Below are positions 1 to 6,279 of a stretch of 8,854 nucleotides of DNA, in pieces. Under the pieces are notes generated by a model, which worked only from the letters and a program-made list of their open reading frames with translations, did no database searches and was not told where the DNA came from. A program made the translations under genes and the position numbers. This DNA comes from Listeria marthii FSL S4-120 (GTDB taxonomy: Bacteria; Bacillota; Bacilli; Lactobacillales; Listeriaceae). The DNA lies in contig CM001047.1 of NCBI GenBank assembly GCA_000183865.1, positions 707,602-716,455 on the forward strand, written 5' to 3'. Each line of letters opens with the position of its first letter. Position 1 is the first letter of the stretch.

Positions 1-299
1 TGGAACAAGTATTTCAAGTAGAACTTCCTGAATGGGAACCGAAAGAAACGCCCCAAGAAGGACGCGAAAAAGGCTCTATTCGCCAAGTTGACAATATTGG
101 CGTTAATTTAATCGTCCGTCTTGGGAAAAAAGAAATGCCAGTAGGGGATATCGCCGAGTTAAGCATTGGCGATGTCCTCGAAGTGGAAAAGAAACCTGGC
201 CACAAAGTCGAAATTTTCCTCGATGAAAAGAAAGTCGGCATCGGTGAAGCTATTTTGATGGACGAGAACTTCGGGATCGTTATTTCAGAAATCGACTAA
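1..299 (+). CDS. fliN: FliN-type flagellar motor switch protein (SpoA domain), first base missing
   Basis: The reading frame is open from base 3 to the TAA at 297-299 and gives 98 residues. Residues of about 24-98 form a canonical SpoA (FliMN_C) domain: a VNLIVRLGKKEMPVGDI strand-helix start, then LSIGDVLEVEK, then a glycine-rich VGIGEAILMDENFGIVISEID end. FliN-family proteins form the lower part of the cytoplasmic C-ring, bind FliM, and help dock the export ATPase complex. Bases 1-2 are TG, so the codon cut by the window edge is NTG. It could be the start codon itself, which would give a 99-residue protein, shorter than the roughly 137 residues of E. coli FliN. It could equally be an internal codon of a longer gene. 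The next gene follows after 18 nt in the same direction. The SpoA family call is secure; the name FliN versus the C-terminal part of a FliY-like protein is less so. Confidence 0.85.
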   Translation, partial: EQVFQVELPEWEPKETPQEGREKGSIRQVDNIGVNLIVRLGKKEMPVGDIAELSIGDVLEVEKKPGHKVEIFLDEKKVGIGEAILMDENFGIVISEID

Positions 300-317
300 A
301 GAAAGAAGGCAAGTGAT

Positions 318-728
318 TTGAAGCAAGAGGCTTATAACGCAGTGAAGATGAAAGTGGACCAAGAGAAAACGGCCATTTTAAAGGAATTACAATTACTATT
401 ATCCAAACGGGGAAAAGTCACGGAAAAATTAGCGCACGAAAAAGAAGTTTATTACTCAAGAACGAAAAAAGAAAGACTCCAAGTAGCGGTATTAGCCGGA
501 AGCATGCAACTTGATGCCTTTTCACCAAGCCGCATTCAACAAATGGAGCGCGAAATCACTCAAATTAGCCAGTACATTAAGAGCAATGAACAAATCTTAG
601 AACAACTCGAGGAAAAAGGGAAACAGGCCAAAAAAATGTACGATGACACACGAAAAAAATGGCAACAGCTTGAAAATAAAAAAGAAGAACAAACTTTACG
701 CGATTTAAAAATGGTGCTATTAAAGTAA
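318..728 (+). CDS. Small charged coiled-coil protein, probable FliJ-like export component
   Basis: This encodes 136 residues, very rich in Lys, Glu and Gln, with long helical heptad-like stretches and almost no Gly or Pro. It has no signal peptide or membrane segment. The start is TTG at 318, with a GAAGG-type ribosome binding site at 305-309. An internal ATG at 348 (residue 11) is a weaker alternative without a comparable site. In Bacillus the gene before fliK is fliJ (or fliJ then ylxF), and FliJ is a coiled coil of about 147 residues that fits inside the FliI ATPase ring and helps chaperone delivery. Size, composition and position all fit FliJ. Coiled coils converge easily in sequence, however, so this is inference from context and not motif recognition. 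A cytoplasmic role in flagellar export is the best guess. The 3' end lies 15 nt before fliK. Confidence 0.75.
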   Translation: MKQEAYNAVKMKVDQEKTAILKELQLLLSKRGKVTEKLAHEKEVYYSRTKKERLQVAVLAGSMQLDAFSPSRIQQMEREITQISQYIKSNEQILEQLEEKGKQAKKMYDDTRKKWQQLENKKEEQTLRDLKMVLLK

Positions 729-730
729 AA

Positions 731-736
731 GGGAGG
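731..736 (+). promoter_or_regulatory. Ribosome binding site of fliK
   Basis: GGGAGG lies 7 nt before the ATG at 744, just after the stop of the coiled-coil gene, and fixes the fliK start. Confidence 0.7.
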
Positions 737-743
737 AAAAGTC

Positions 744-1790
744 ATGCTAATCCCAGATAATTTGCTACAACCACTGATTGGAAAAAAACAAATCGAACCA
801 AAAGAAAAGTTAGCAGAAGAATTAGTAGAACTACCTTTTATTTCACTTTTAATGGAAAATAGCCCTGCGCCGCTCTTAAAGGGAGAAGCGGACGACGCGG
901 AACAAGCTACAACACCGTTAAAAGAAATCGCTCAACCACTCGTTTCAGCAAAACTACTCGACAGCGAACCAGAAACCAAACTGCCAAGCGCACCACTTGA
1001 GTTGAAAGAAGTTAAAGAAACACTTGCGGCAATCGCCAAACAAGCTATCGACCAACCAAAAATAGACATCGCCCCGCAAGTAGTGCAAACTCCTGAAACG
1101 AACACACCGAAAGAACCCACAAAAAATATCACCCGAGAGCAACAACCGCCACCTGAGCTCATCATGCCTACAAAAGACTCACCTAAACTAGCCGAAAACG
1201 TAGCTAAAAACCAACCAGCCCTTGCTAAATTACCTCAAGAAAAAGAAGCCGTACAACTTTTCAAAGCGAGCATTAAAGAACCAGTAACAGCGAAAGAAGA
1301 AGTCGCCGTCAAAAAGCCCGCGGAATCAAGCAACATTTGGCATGACACAACGAAACAGCTCACACCAGCTGCCAAAGTCGAAGTCCCAGTCACACTAAAA
1401 CAACTCGATAAAACCATCACCGACCAAATCGAACAGTTGCAAAAATTCCAAGTAAAACAAAATAAAGCCTTTTTCGCTATTCAACCAGAATCGCTCGGAA
1501 AAGTGGAAGTTTTACTTAAAAAAATGCCCGATAAAATATTTGTACATATCGAATATCAGGAACAAACGGCCAAACAAAAACTCGAACAGATGGCGCAAGA
1601 TTTACATAATCGCTTCCGGGATCGCGGCGTAGAAGTTGCCGTGACAATGACCGAAAAACAAGCGCCGAAAGAGAACGGTCAAGGTTCAGAAGGTCGACAC
1701 CAAGGCGAATCTAAAAAAGAAAAAGAACGCGAAAACCCACAGCAACAAAGACCTAAACAACAAGTATTTGATTTAGAGGAGGAAACGTAA
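744..1790 (+). CDS. fliK: Flagellar hook-length control protein FliK
   Basis: This encodes 348 residues. The first ~235 are a low-complexity, extended region rich in Pro, Lys, Glu, Ala and Gln, as expected for the secreted ruler part of FliK. Residues of about 236-310 form the conserved C-terminal Flg_hook domain, recognised by AFFAIQPESLGKVEVLL (residues 242-258, the family's LxPExLGxVxV signature) and the following alternating strand and helix with VEVAVTMTEKQ. A hydrophilic Gln/Glu/Lys tail ends the protein. FliK is exported during hook growth; its C-terminal domain contacts FlhB and switches export from hook to filament substrates. The position directly before flgD and flgE matches Bacillus. 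The length is shorter than B. subtilis FliK (about 490) and close to that of enterobacterial FliK (about 405). The ATG at 744 has a good ribosome binding site. The stop lies one base before the flgD start codon, which implies translational coupling. Confidence 0.93.
   Translation: MLIPDNLLQPLIGKKQIEPKEKLAEELVELPFISLLMENSPAPLLKGEADDAEQATTPLKEIAQPLVSAKLLDSEPETKLPSAPLELKEVKETLAAIAKQAIDQPKIDIAPQVVQTPETNTPKEPTKNITREQQPPPELIMPTKDSPKLAENVAKNQPALAKLPQEKEAVQLFKASIKEPVTAKEEVAVKKPAESSNIWHDTTKQLTPAAKVEVPVTLKQLDKTITDQIEQLQKFQVKQNKAFFAIQPESLGKVEVLLKKMPDKIFVHIEYQEQTAKQKLEQMAQDLHNRFRDRGVEVAVTMTEKQAPKENGQGSEGRHQGESKKEKERENPQQQRPKQQVFDLEEET
1777..1782 (+). promoter_or_regulatory. Ribosome binding site deciding the TTG start of flgD
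   Basis: A perfect AGGAGG lies inside the last codons of fliK, 9 nt before the TTG at 1792. It supports TTG as the true flgD start: the protein then begins MDGISSLSG, and the next in-frame ATG (1885) would remove part of the conserved FlgD motif. Confidence 0.75.
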
Positions 1791-1791
1791 T

Positions 1792-2214
1792 TTGGACGGA
1801 ATTAGTAGTTTATCAGGTGCGAACCAGAATGCAAACAACGCAGTGACATCGAGCGTATCGAAAACACTTGGCAAAGATGACTTCATGAAGCTATTTTTAA
1901 CAAGTTTGCAATACCAAGATCCATCGAGCCCGCTTGATACGAATGAAATGATGTCGCAAATGGCGCAACTTTCCTTAATGGAGCAAGTTGCCAATATGAC
2001 AACGGCCGTAGATAAGCTTTCTGAACAAGCGCAAAACTCCGCCTTGCAATCCGCGGTCAATTTCATCGGTAAGGATATAAAAGGTGTTTCGCTAAATGGT
2101 GAAGTAATCAGCGGAAAAGTCGAAAGCGTTCAACAAACGACAAACGGCGTCATGCTGAAATTAAAAGATAATGATAGCCTCGTGCCAATGACTTATGTAA
2201 CAGAAATTAATTAA
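1792..2214 (+). CDS. flgD: Flagellar hook assembly scaffold protein FlgD
   Basis: This encodes 140 residues starting from TTG at 1792. Residues 31-49 contain the hallmark FlgD motif FMKLFLTSLQYQDP...PLD, followed by NEMMSQMAQLSLMEQVANM, the helix that defines the FlgD N-terminal domain. The C-terminal ~50 residues form a short beta region (IGKDIKGVSLNGEVISGKV). The protein has the short Firmicute form, about the size of B. subtilis FlgD. It lacks the Ig-like and Tudor-like extension that brings Gram-negative FlgD to about 230 residues. FlgD is exported and sits as a cap on the growing hook, allowing FlgE subunits to polymerise; it is lost when the hook is complete. flgE follows after 19 nt, so cap and hook subunit are co-produced. 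Confidence 0.95.
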   Translation: MDGISSLSGANQNANNAVTSSVSKTLGKDDFMKLFLTSLQYQDPSSPLDTNEMMSQMAQLSLMEQVANMTTAVDKLSEQAQNSALQSAVNFIGKDIKGVSLNGEVISGKVESVQQTTNGVMLKLKDNDSLVPMTYVTEIN

Positions 2215-2233
2215 AAATTTGGGAGTGTGAATT

Positions 2234-3469
2234 ATGAATCAAACTATGTATACAGCTATTTCTGGGATGAATGCGTTCCAACAAGCATTATCCGTGACGT
2301 CAAATAATATTGCCAATGCCAACACGACGGGATATAAAAAACAAAGCGTCGTTTTCAATGATTTACTTTACCAAAATACAATGGGATCTGTTGCAGGCGG
2401 ACTTTACGCTGGAACAAACCCAATGAGCTTCGGTTCCGGTTCGAAAATTGGTGCGATTTTAACCGATTATACAGCTGGCTCGCCGACATCAACTGGCAGA
2501 AACAAAGACGCAGCACTACAAGGTCGTGGCTTTTTCATCGCTGGTGACAACGCAGGCGGGAATATCGTTTACACGCGTGACGGTAGCTTTGCAGTATCTG
2601 ATAACAATTATTTAACAACCCAACAAGGGAAATACGTAATGGGTTACGCAACGGACAAAAATGGTAACGTTTTAAACGGTAATTTACAACCCATCCAAAT
2701 TCCGCTAAATAGTGCAATTCCAGGGGAAGCAACAAAAAATGGTAGCCTAAGCGGTAACATCCCACTTGACTGGGGCGAAAAAGATACGATTTCTTCCGAG
2801 CTTTCTGTATACGATAATGCTGGCGGAAAACATAAACTTCAAGTCAATATGAAAGCTGCTACACCAGATGCGAGCGGCAATGTTTCCTACGAATATGAAA
2901 TTCAAATGGACGGAAAAGCATTAACTCCTCCAGTGACAGGAACGCTAAATTACAATGCGCAAGGCGAGCTAACAAACCCTGACGCACTTAAAAATATCCA
3001 AATTAATTCCACCGTTAACGGAAAACAAGTCAACATGGGTTTAAACCTAAGTGGCTTAACAAACTACGGAACGAACCAAGTATTCTCACCAACTTCTGAC
3101 GGAAAAGGCGCTGCAACAGTAAAAGACTACGCAGTAACTGATGCTGGCTACATCGCAGTGAGCTACTCAGACGGTACGGTTATCCCGGTTGCCCAACTAG
3201 CGGTCGCTACTTTCTCCAATGAAGACGGCTTAGTTAAAATGGGAAATGGCGAATATCTTCCAGGATTATCTTCTGGAGATGCAGTCTACGGCGTCGCTGG
3301 CCAAAATGGCGCTGGCGGAATTAGTGGCTCTTCATTAGAAGGCTCCAACGTAGATTTATCGCGCGAATTCGTTAACTTAATGACGTATCAAAGTGGCTTC
3401 CAAGGAAATACAAAAGTTATTCGTGTTGCGGATGACGTGATGAAACAAATTGTGAACTTGATTCAGTAG
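2234..3469 (+). CDS. flgE: Flagellar hook protein FlgE
   Basis: This encodes 411 residues. The N terminus (MYTAISGMNAFQQALSVTSNN, residues 5-25, then IANANTTGYKKQSV) is the classical rod/hook D0 motif. The C-terminal ~44 residues (GSNVDLSREFVNLMTYQSGF, then NTKVIRVADDVMKQIVNLIQ) form the matching D0 helix of the Flg_bbr_C family. Between them are a glycine-rich D1 segment (GRGFFIAGDN...YTRDGSFAVSDNNYL) and a FlaE-type beta domain at about residues 174-300. It forms the flexible hook joining rod and filament and is exported without a cleaved signal. At 411 residues it is near Salmonella FlgE (403) and clearly longer than the 264-residue B. subtilis hook protein, because the middle D2-type domain is present. 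The ATG at 2234 follows GGGAGTG at 2221-2227. Confidence 0.96.
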   Translation: MNQTMYTAISGMNAFQQALSVTSNNIANANTTGYKKQSVVFNDLLYQNTMGSVAGGLYAGTNPMSFGSGSKIGAILTDYTAGSPTSTGRNKDAALQGRGFFIAGDNAGGNIVYTRDGSFAVSDNNYLTTQQGKYVMGYATDKNGNVLNGNLQPIQIPLNSAIPGEATKNGSLSGNIPLDWGEKDTISSELSVYDNAGGKHKLQVNMKAATPDASGNVSYEYEIQMDGKALTPPVTGTLNYNAQGELTNPDALKNIQINSTVNGKQVNMGLNLSGLTNYGTNQVFSPTSDGKGAATVKDYAVTDAGYIAVSYSDGTVIPVAQLAVATFSNEDGLVKMGNGEYLPGLSSGDAVYGVAGQNGAGGISGSSLEGSNVDLSREFVNLMTYQSGFQGNTKVIRVADDVMKQIVNLIQ

Positions 3470-3482
3470 GGAGTTTAGCTAA

Positions 3483-3719
3483 ATGAAAATTAATCATAAT
3501 ATTCCACTCAGAATCGACTTCGAGCTAGGACGCACGAAACAGCCAGTCGGTAGTTTGCTAGATGTAAAAAAAGGGACCGTTTTCCGGTTAGAAGATTCCA
3601 CAGCTAATGTGGTCAAAATCACTATTTCCGGCAAATGCATCGGTTACGGCGAAATTTTGACAAAAGACGGCAAGATGTTTGTCAAAATAACCAAATTAGG
3701 AGAGGGAAGTTCTTCATGA
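3483..3719 (+). CDS. Stand-alone SpoA-domain protein (FliN-like), 78 residues
   Basis: This encodes 78 residues consisting almost entirely of one SpoA (FliMN_C) domain: IPLRIDFELGRTKQPVGSLL (residues 7-26), then VKKGTVFRLED, then a strand pair ending in GKCIGYGEILTKDGKMFVKITKL. There is no N-terminal extension and no CheC-like part. Such domains dimerise with FliM or FliN SpoA domains in the C-ring, and in some systems short SpoA proteins arise by internal translation of a longer gene. Here the short form is a separate gene. In Bacillus this position, between flgE and fliM, is occupied by swrD and fliL, neither of which is present here. The ATG at 3483 has AGGGAG at 3468-3473 overlapping the flgE stop. 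It probably acts as an extra C-ring or export-docking component; the exact partner is inference. Confidence 0.88.
   Translation: MKINHNIPLRIDFELGRTKQPVGSLLDVKKGTVFRLEDSTANVVKITISGKCIGYGEILTKDGKMFVKITKLGEGSSS
3698..3706 (+). promoter_or_regulatory. Strong ribosome binding site at the end of the small SpoA gene
   Basis: AGGAGAGGG lies 9 nt before an ATG at 3716 that overlaps the SpoA gene stop as ATGA. That ATG is in frame with fliM but meets TGA at 3731. The fliM start at 3740 has its own AGGGAG at 3725-3730, so this stronger site appears to serve a five-codon mini-ORF or to be a remnant. Confidence 0.5.
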
Positions 3720-3733
3720 GAGCTAGGGAGTGA
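3716..3733 (+). other. Five-codon mini-ORF directly upstream of and in frame with fliM
   Basis: ATG AGA GCT AGG GAG TGA (peptide MRARE) starts inside the stop of the small SpoA gene and ends 6 nt before the fliM ATG. It has a better-placed ribosome binding site than many real genes here. It may hand ribosomes from the SpoA gene to fliM by termination-reinitiation, or be the leftover of a longer fliM N terminus broken by a single TGA. Translation is not demonstrated. Confidence 0.3.
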
Positions 3734-3739
3734 CAAAAA

Positions 3740-4732
3740 ATGAGCGATAAATTAAGTCAAGAACAAATTGACGCCCTGCTTTCCCAAATGAGTGAAGGTA
3801 AGGTAGTCGATGAAAGTACGGAAATTGGCGACTTTGGGCGCTTTCATCCCTATGACTTTCATAAACCAGAGAAATTTGGTGCAGAACACCTCGAAAGTTT
3901 AAAAACGATTGCATCCGCCTTTACGAAAAAAAGTATGGAGTTTGTTTCCCAGCGTATCCGGATTCCGATTCATACCGAAGCAACTTTGGCGGATCAAGTT
4001 TCTTTTGCGAGCGGTTATATCGAAACAATGCCGAACGATAGCTATATTTTCTGCATTATCGACCTTGGCAACCCAGAGCTAGGTCAAATTATTATTGAAC
4101 TCGATTTAGCCTATATCATTTATATCCATGAATGTTTATCCGGCGGGAATCCAAAACGAAAATTAAGCGAACGCAGACTTTTATCCGTTTTTGAAGAGTT
4201 GACGTTGAAATCTATTTTAGAGAAATTTTGTGAAGCACTTAAAGATAGTTTTAAATCGGTGCATCCAATCTCACCAGAAATCGTTAATATCGAAACCAAC
4301 CCAGCGCTTCTACGCGTGACATCACCGAATGACATGATGGCGCTTGTCAGTGTCGATATTAAATCGGAGTTCTGGATTAGTACAATGCGCATCGGCGTGC
4401 CATTTTTCTCGGTGGAAGAGATTATGAATAAACTAGAAAACGTCGTCGAATATACATTTGATAAACGGCGGAACTTTGATGCAGAAGTCGAGCAAGAATT
4501 GCATCAAGTCGAAAAAGAAGCGCGCATTCGTGTGGGTGAAATTAAAACAACGTGGAAAGAACTCAACAAGCTTGAAGTGGGTGACGTACTTCTAACAGAA
4601 ACACACATACGCGATACACTCAAAGGCTACGTCACCGAAAAATGGAAATTTGAATGTTATATGGGAAAAAGTGGTAACCAAAAAGCCGTTAAATTTATGC
4701 GTCATACAGGGCGGACAGAGCAGGAGAGGTAG
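3740..4732 (+). CDS. fliM: Flagellar motor switch protein FliM
   Basis: This encodes 330 residues with three recognisable parts. Residues 4-15 (KLSQEQIDALLS) are the conserved CheY-P docking peptide. Residues of about 40-240 are the CheC-like middle domain that contacts FliG, including YIHECLSGGN around residues 128-137 and the ERRLLSVFEELTLKSILEKF helix. Residues of about 253-325 are the SpoA domain (RVGEIKTTWKELNKLEVGDV onward). FliM links FliG to the FliN/FliY ring and transmits the CheY-P signal to the rotor. The family motif GGxG in the middle domain reads GGNP at 135-138. The ATG at 3740 has AGGGAG at 3725-3730. The stop lies 2 nt before the fliY start, and the fliY ribosome binding site is inside the last codons, so FliM and FliY production is coupled. 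The length is typical for the family. Confidence 0.96.
   Translation: MSDKLSQEQIDALLSQMSEGKVVDESTEIGDFGRFHPYDFHKPEKFGAEHLESLKTIASAFTKKSMEFVSQRIRIPIHTEATLADQVSFASGYIETMPNDSYIFCIIDLGNPELGQIIIELDLAYIIYIHECLSGGNPKRKLSERRLLSVFEELTLKSILEKFCEALKDSFKSVHPISPEIVNIETNPALLRVTSPNDMMALVSVDIKSEFWISTMRIGVPFFSVEEIMNKLENVVEYTFDKRRNFDAEVEQELHQVEKEARIRVGEIKTTWKELNKLEVGDVLLTETHIRDTLKGYVTEKWKFECYMGKSGNQKAVKFMRHTGRTEQER
4722..4729 (+). promoter_or_regulatory. Ribosome binding site deciding the GTG start of fliY
   Basis: AGGAGAGG is embedded in the last codons of fliM, 5 nt before the GTG at 4735. The next in-frame ATG (4768) would start after the N-terminal helix and has no comparable site. Confidence 0.7.
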
Positions 4733-4734
4733 AA

Positions 4735-6279
4735 GTGGAGCAATTACTAGAGAAAAATATCACGCAAATGGAACTAGATGTGATAGGAGAAATCGCCAAT
4801 ATTTCGTTTGGCTCAGCTTCTACGGTCTTATCTGATTTACTACACCAACAAGTCACCATTTCAACGCCAAAAGTAGAGATTGTTGATTTATATAATACGA
4901 AAGACATTGATATTCCACATGTCGTGTTAGAAGTGAATTTCCATAAAGGAATCGAAATGCGGAATTTATTTGTTCTGCAATCAGAAGTGGCTGCGGCTAT
5001 CGCGGACTTAATGATGATGGGCGATGGCAACATTGATCCAAACGAAGAACTTTCGGAACTTCATCTTAGCGCCGTGCAAGAAGCGATGAACCAAATGATG
5101 GGACATTCCGCCACCGCGATGAGCAATATGTTTGGCGAAATGATTGATATTACGACACCAGACATTAAGGTAATCGCGCTAAAAGAACAACTAGAAGACA
5201 CCAACGACCAAACGATGATAAAAGTAGGCTTTGATTTAATTATCGGCGACTTAATTACGTCCAATTTAATGCAACTCATTCCCATTGATAAAGGGCGCGA
5301 ACTTGCGAAAAGGTTGCTTGGCGATGCAATTCCAGAGCCAGAAGCTGTCAAAGAAGAAATCAGTTTAACCGCCGAAGAATTAGACGTCTTTTTAGAAGTG
5401 TGTAATATCGGTATTGGTTCGGCTTCAACGGTTTTATCGAAATTACTTAATCGAAAAGTATCACTGCAAATCCCGACAGCACGTGTGATTGATAGCAAAG
5501 AGTTCGAGTTTAATGAACGTCCTTGCCTTGTAACGAGCGTGGAATTTGTCGAAGGACTACGCTCAAGCAACACCTTTATCATTAGCAAAAATGCCGCGTT
5601 AATCATGGCGGATTTGATGATGATGGGGGATGGCATTGTTCAAGAAGATGCAGAGTTGACCGAACTTGAAGTTAGCGCCGTGCAAGAATTAATGAACCAA
5701 ATGATGGGCTTTTCGGCGACAGCAATGTCAGAAATGCTCGGAACAAAAATTGACATTAGCCCGCCAACGATGGAATTCTGCAATTTTGGCGATACGATGA
5801 TTCAAAAAAACATCGAAGAAGGAAAAACGGTCGAAGTTATCTTCCCACTCGAAGTAGACGGCTTACTAAAAACGCCAATGTACCAAATTTTTAATCCAGC
5901 AGCCGCTAAAGAAATGGCGCAATTAATGCTCGCGATTCAAGCGAAAGAAGTCGCGGAAAAAGCAACGCCACCTGCAGAAATAATCGAGCCTGAAAAACCA
6001 GCCGAACCAGTGCAACCAATCGTGGTGGAAGAGAAAGAAACACTTTCCGAAATGGAACAAATTTTAGAAGATATTCCGGTAACGCTGGAAGTTGTATTCG
6101 GTACGGCGAAAGTAAAACTAGAAAAATTTATCTCATGGTGTGAAAAAGACGTGATTATCCTGAAAGAAAGCATGAACGAACCGCTTGTCTTAGCGCTGAA
6201 TGGCGTGACGATTGGTAAAGGGATTTTAGTTCGCGTGGATGATCATTTTGGCATACAAATGACTGAGTTAGTAAGGTGA
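4735..6279 (+). CDS. fliY: FliY: C-ring CheY-P phosphatase with duplicated CheC domain and SpoA tail
   Basis: This encodes 514 residues, against about 378 for B. subtilis FliY. Two CheC-like domains occupy residues of about 10-205 and 212-405. Each carries two copies of the phosphatase signature [DS]-x3-E-x2-N-x22-P: D15/E19/N22/P45, S112/E116/N119/P142, D217/E221/N224/P247 and S314/E318/N321/P344. A Pro/Glu-rich linker (about 406-440) leads to a SpoA domain (about 446-512; IPVTLEVVFGTAKVKLEKFI, ending HFGIQMTEL). In Bacillus, FliY hydrolyses CheY-P at the switch and its SpoA domain joins the C-ring, so this protein should do both. The FliM-like CheY docking peptide known at the N terminus of B. 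subtilis FliY is not visible: the protein starts MEQLLEKNITQ and enters the first domain at once. It is coupled to fliM (2 nt gap) and overlaps the next gene by 4 nt. Identity is certain; phosphatase activity at all four sites is inference. Confidence 0.95.
   Translation: MEQLLEKNITQMELDVIGEIANISFGSASTVLSDLLHQQVTISTPKVEIVDLYNTKDIDIPHVVLEVNFHKGIEMRNLFVLQSEVAAAIADLMMMGDGNIDPNEELSELHLSAVQEAMNQMMGHSATAMSNMFGEMIDITTPDIKVIALKEQLEDTNDQTMIKVGFDLIIGDLITSNLMQLIPIDKGRELAKRLLGDAIPEPEAVKEEISLTAEELDVFLEVCNIGIGSASTVLSKLLNRKVSLQIPTARVIDSKEFEFNERPCLVTSVEFVEGLRSSNTFIISKNAALIMADLMMMGDGIVQEDAELTELEVSAVQELMNQMMGFSATAMSEMLGTKIDISPPTMEFCNFGDTMIQKNIEEGKTVEVIFPLEVDGLLKTPMYQIFNPAAAKEMAQLMLAIQAKEVAEKATPPAEIIEPEKPAEPVQPIVVEEKETLSEMEQILEDIPVTLEVVFGTAKVKLEKFISWCEKDVIILKESMNEPLVLALNGVTIGKGILVRVDDHFGIQMTELVR
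4762..5340 (+). repeat. Internal coding duplication in fliY, copy 1 (first CheC domain)
   Basis: Residues of about 10-202 of FliY align without a change of register, over the motif core, with residues 212-404. The offset is 606 bases (202 codons). Matching landmarks are GSASTVLS, ADLMMMGDG, SAVQE and MNQMMG. Near-identical DNA remains at the second landmark pair (5068-5103). Confidence 0.85.
5368..5946 (+). repeat. Internal coding duplication in fliY, copy 2 (second CheC domain)
   Basis: This is the second copy of the 202-codon unit. It retains GSASTVLS, ADLMMMGDG and SAVQELMNQMMG at the same relative positions as copy 1. DNA around 5674-5709 is still almost identical to 5068-5103, differing mainly where Ala-Met is replaced by Leu-Met. 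Elsewhere the copies have diverged strongly. Confidence 0.85.
6273..6279 (+). promoter_or_regulatory. Shine-Dalgarno-like AAGGTGA at the fliY/secreted-protein junction
   Basis: AAGGTGA covers the fliY stop and the first possible GTG (6276) of the next gene. It is placed correctly, 5 nt upstream, for a second in-frame GTG at 6285, so it favours that later start. Either start leaves the signal peptide intact. Confidence 0.4.

Noticed and set aside
847..859. TTTT-N5-AAAA sequence inside fliK resembling a MogR operator of Listeria
   Set aside because: It is a single copy deep inside a coding region, its five-base spacer contains GG where an AT-rich spacer is preferred, and MogR control is known from clustered sites at promoters. 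Chance in AT-rich coding DNA is more likely.
932..1420. Several open frames of 61-77 codons on the minus strand opposite fliK
   Set aside because: They result from the A/C-rich composition of the fliK linker on the + strand. None has a ribosome binding site or recognisable protein pattern, and the + strand gene is secure.
3470..3739. Possible fliL or swrD between flgE and fliM, as in Bacillus
   Set aside because: The only gene here encodes a SpoA domain. No membrane segment expected for FliL and no SwrD-like sequence is visible.
5061..5636. A 191-codon open frame on the minus strand opposite fliY
   Set aside because: It is an antisense shadow of the duplicated CheC region. The Ser- and Ile-rich product mirrors the codons of FliY and has no credible start signals.
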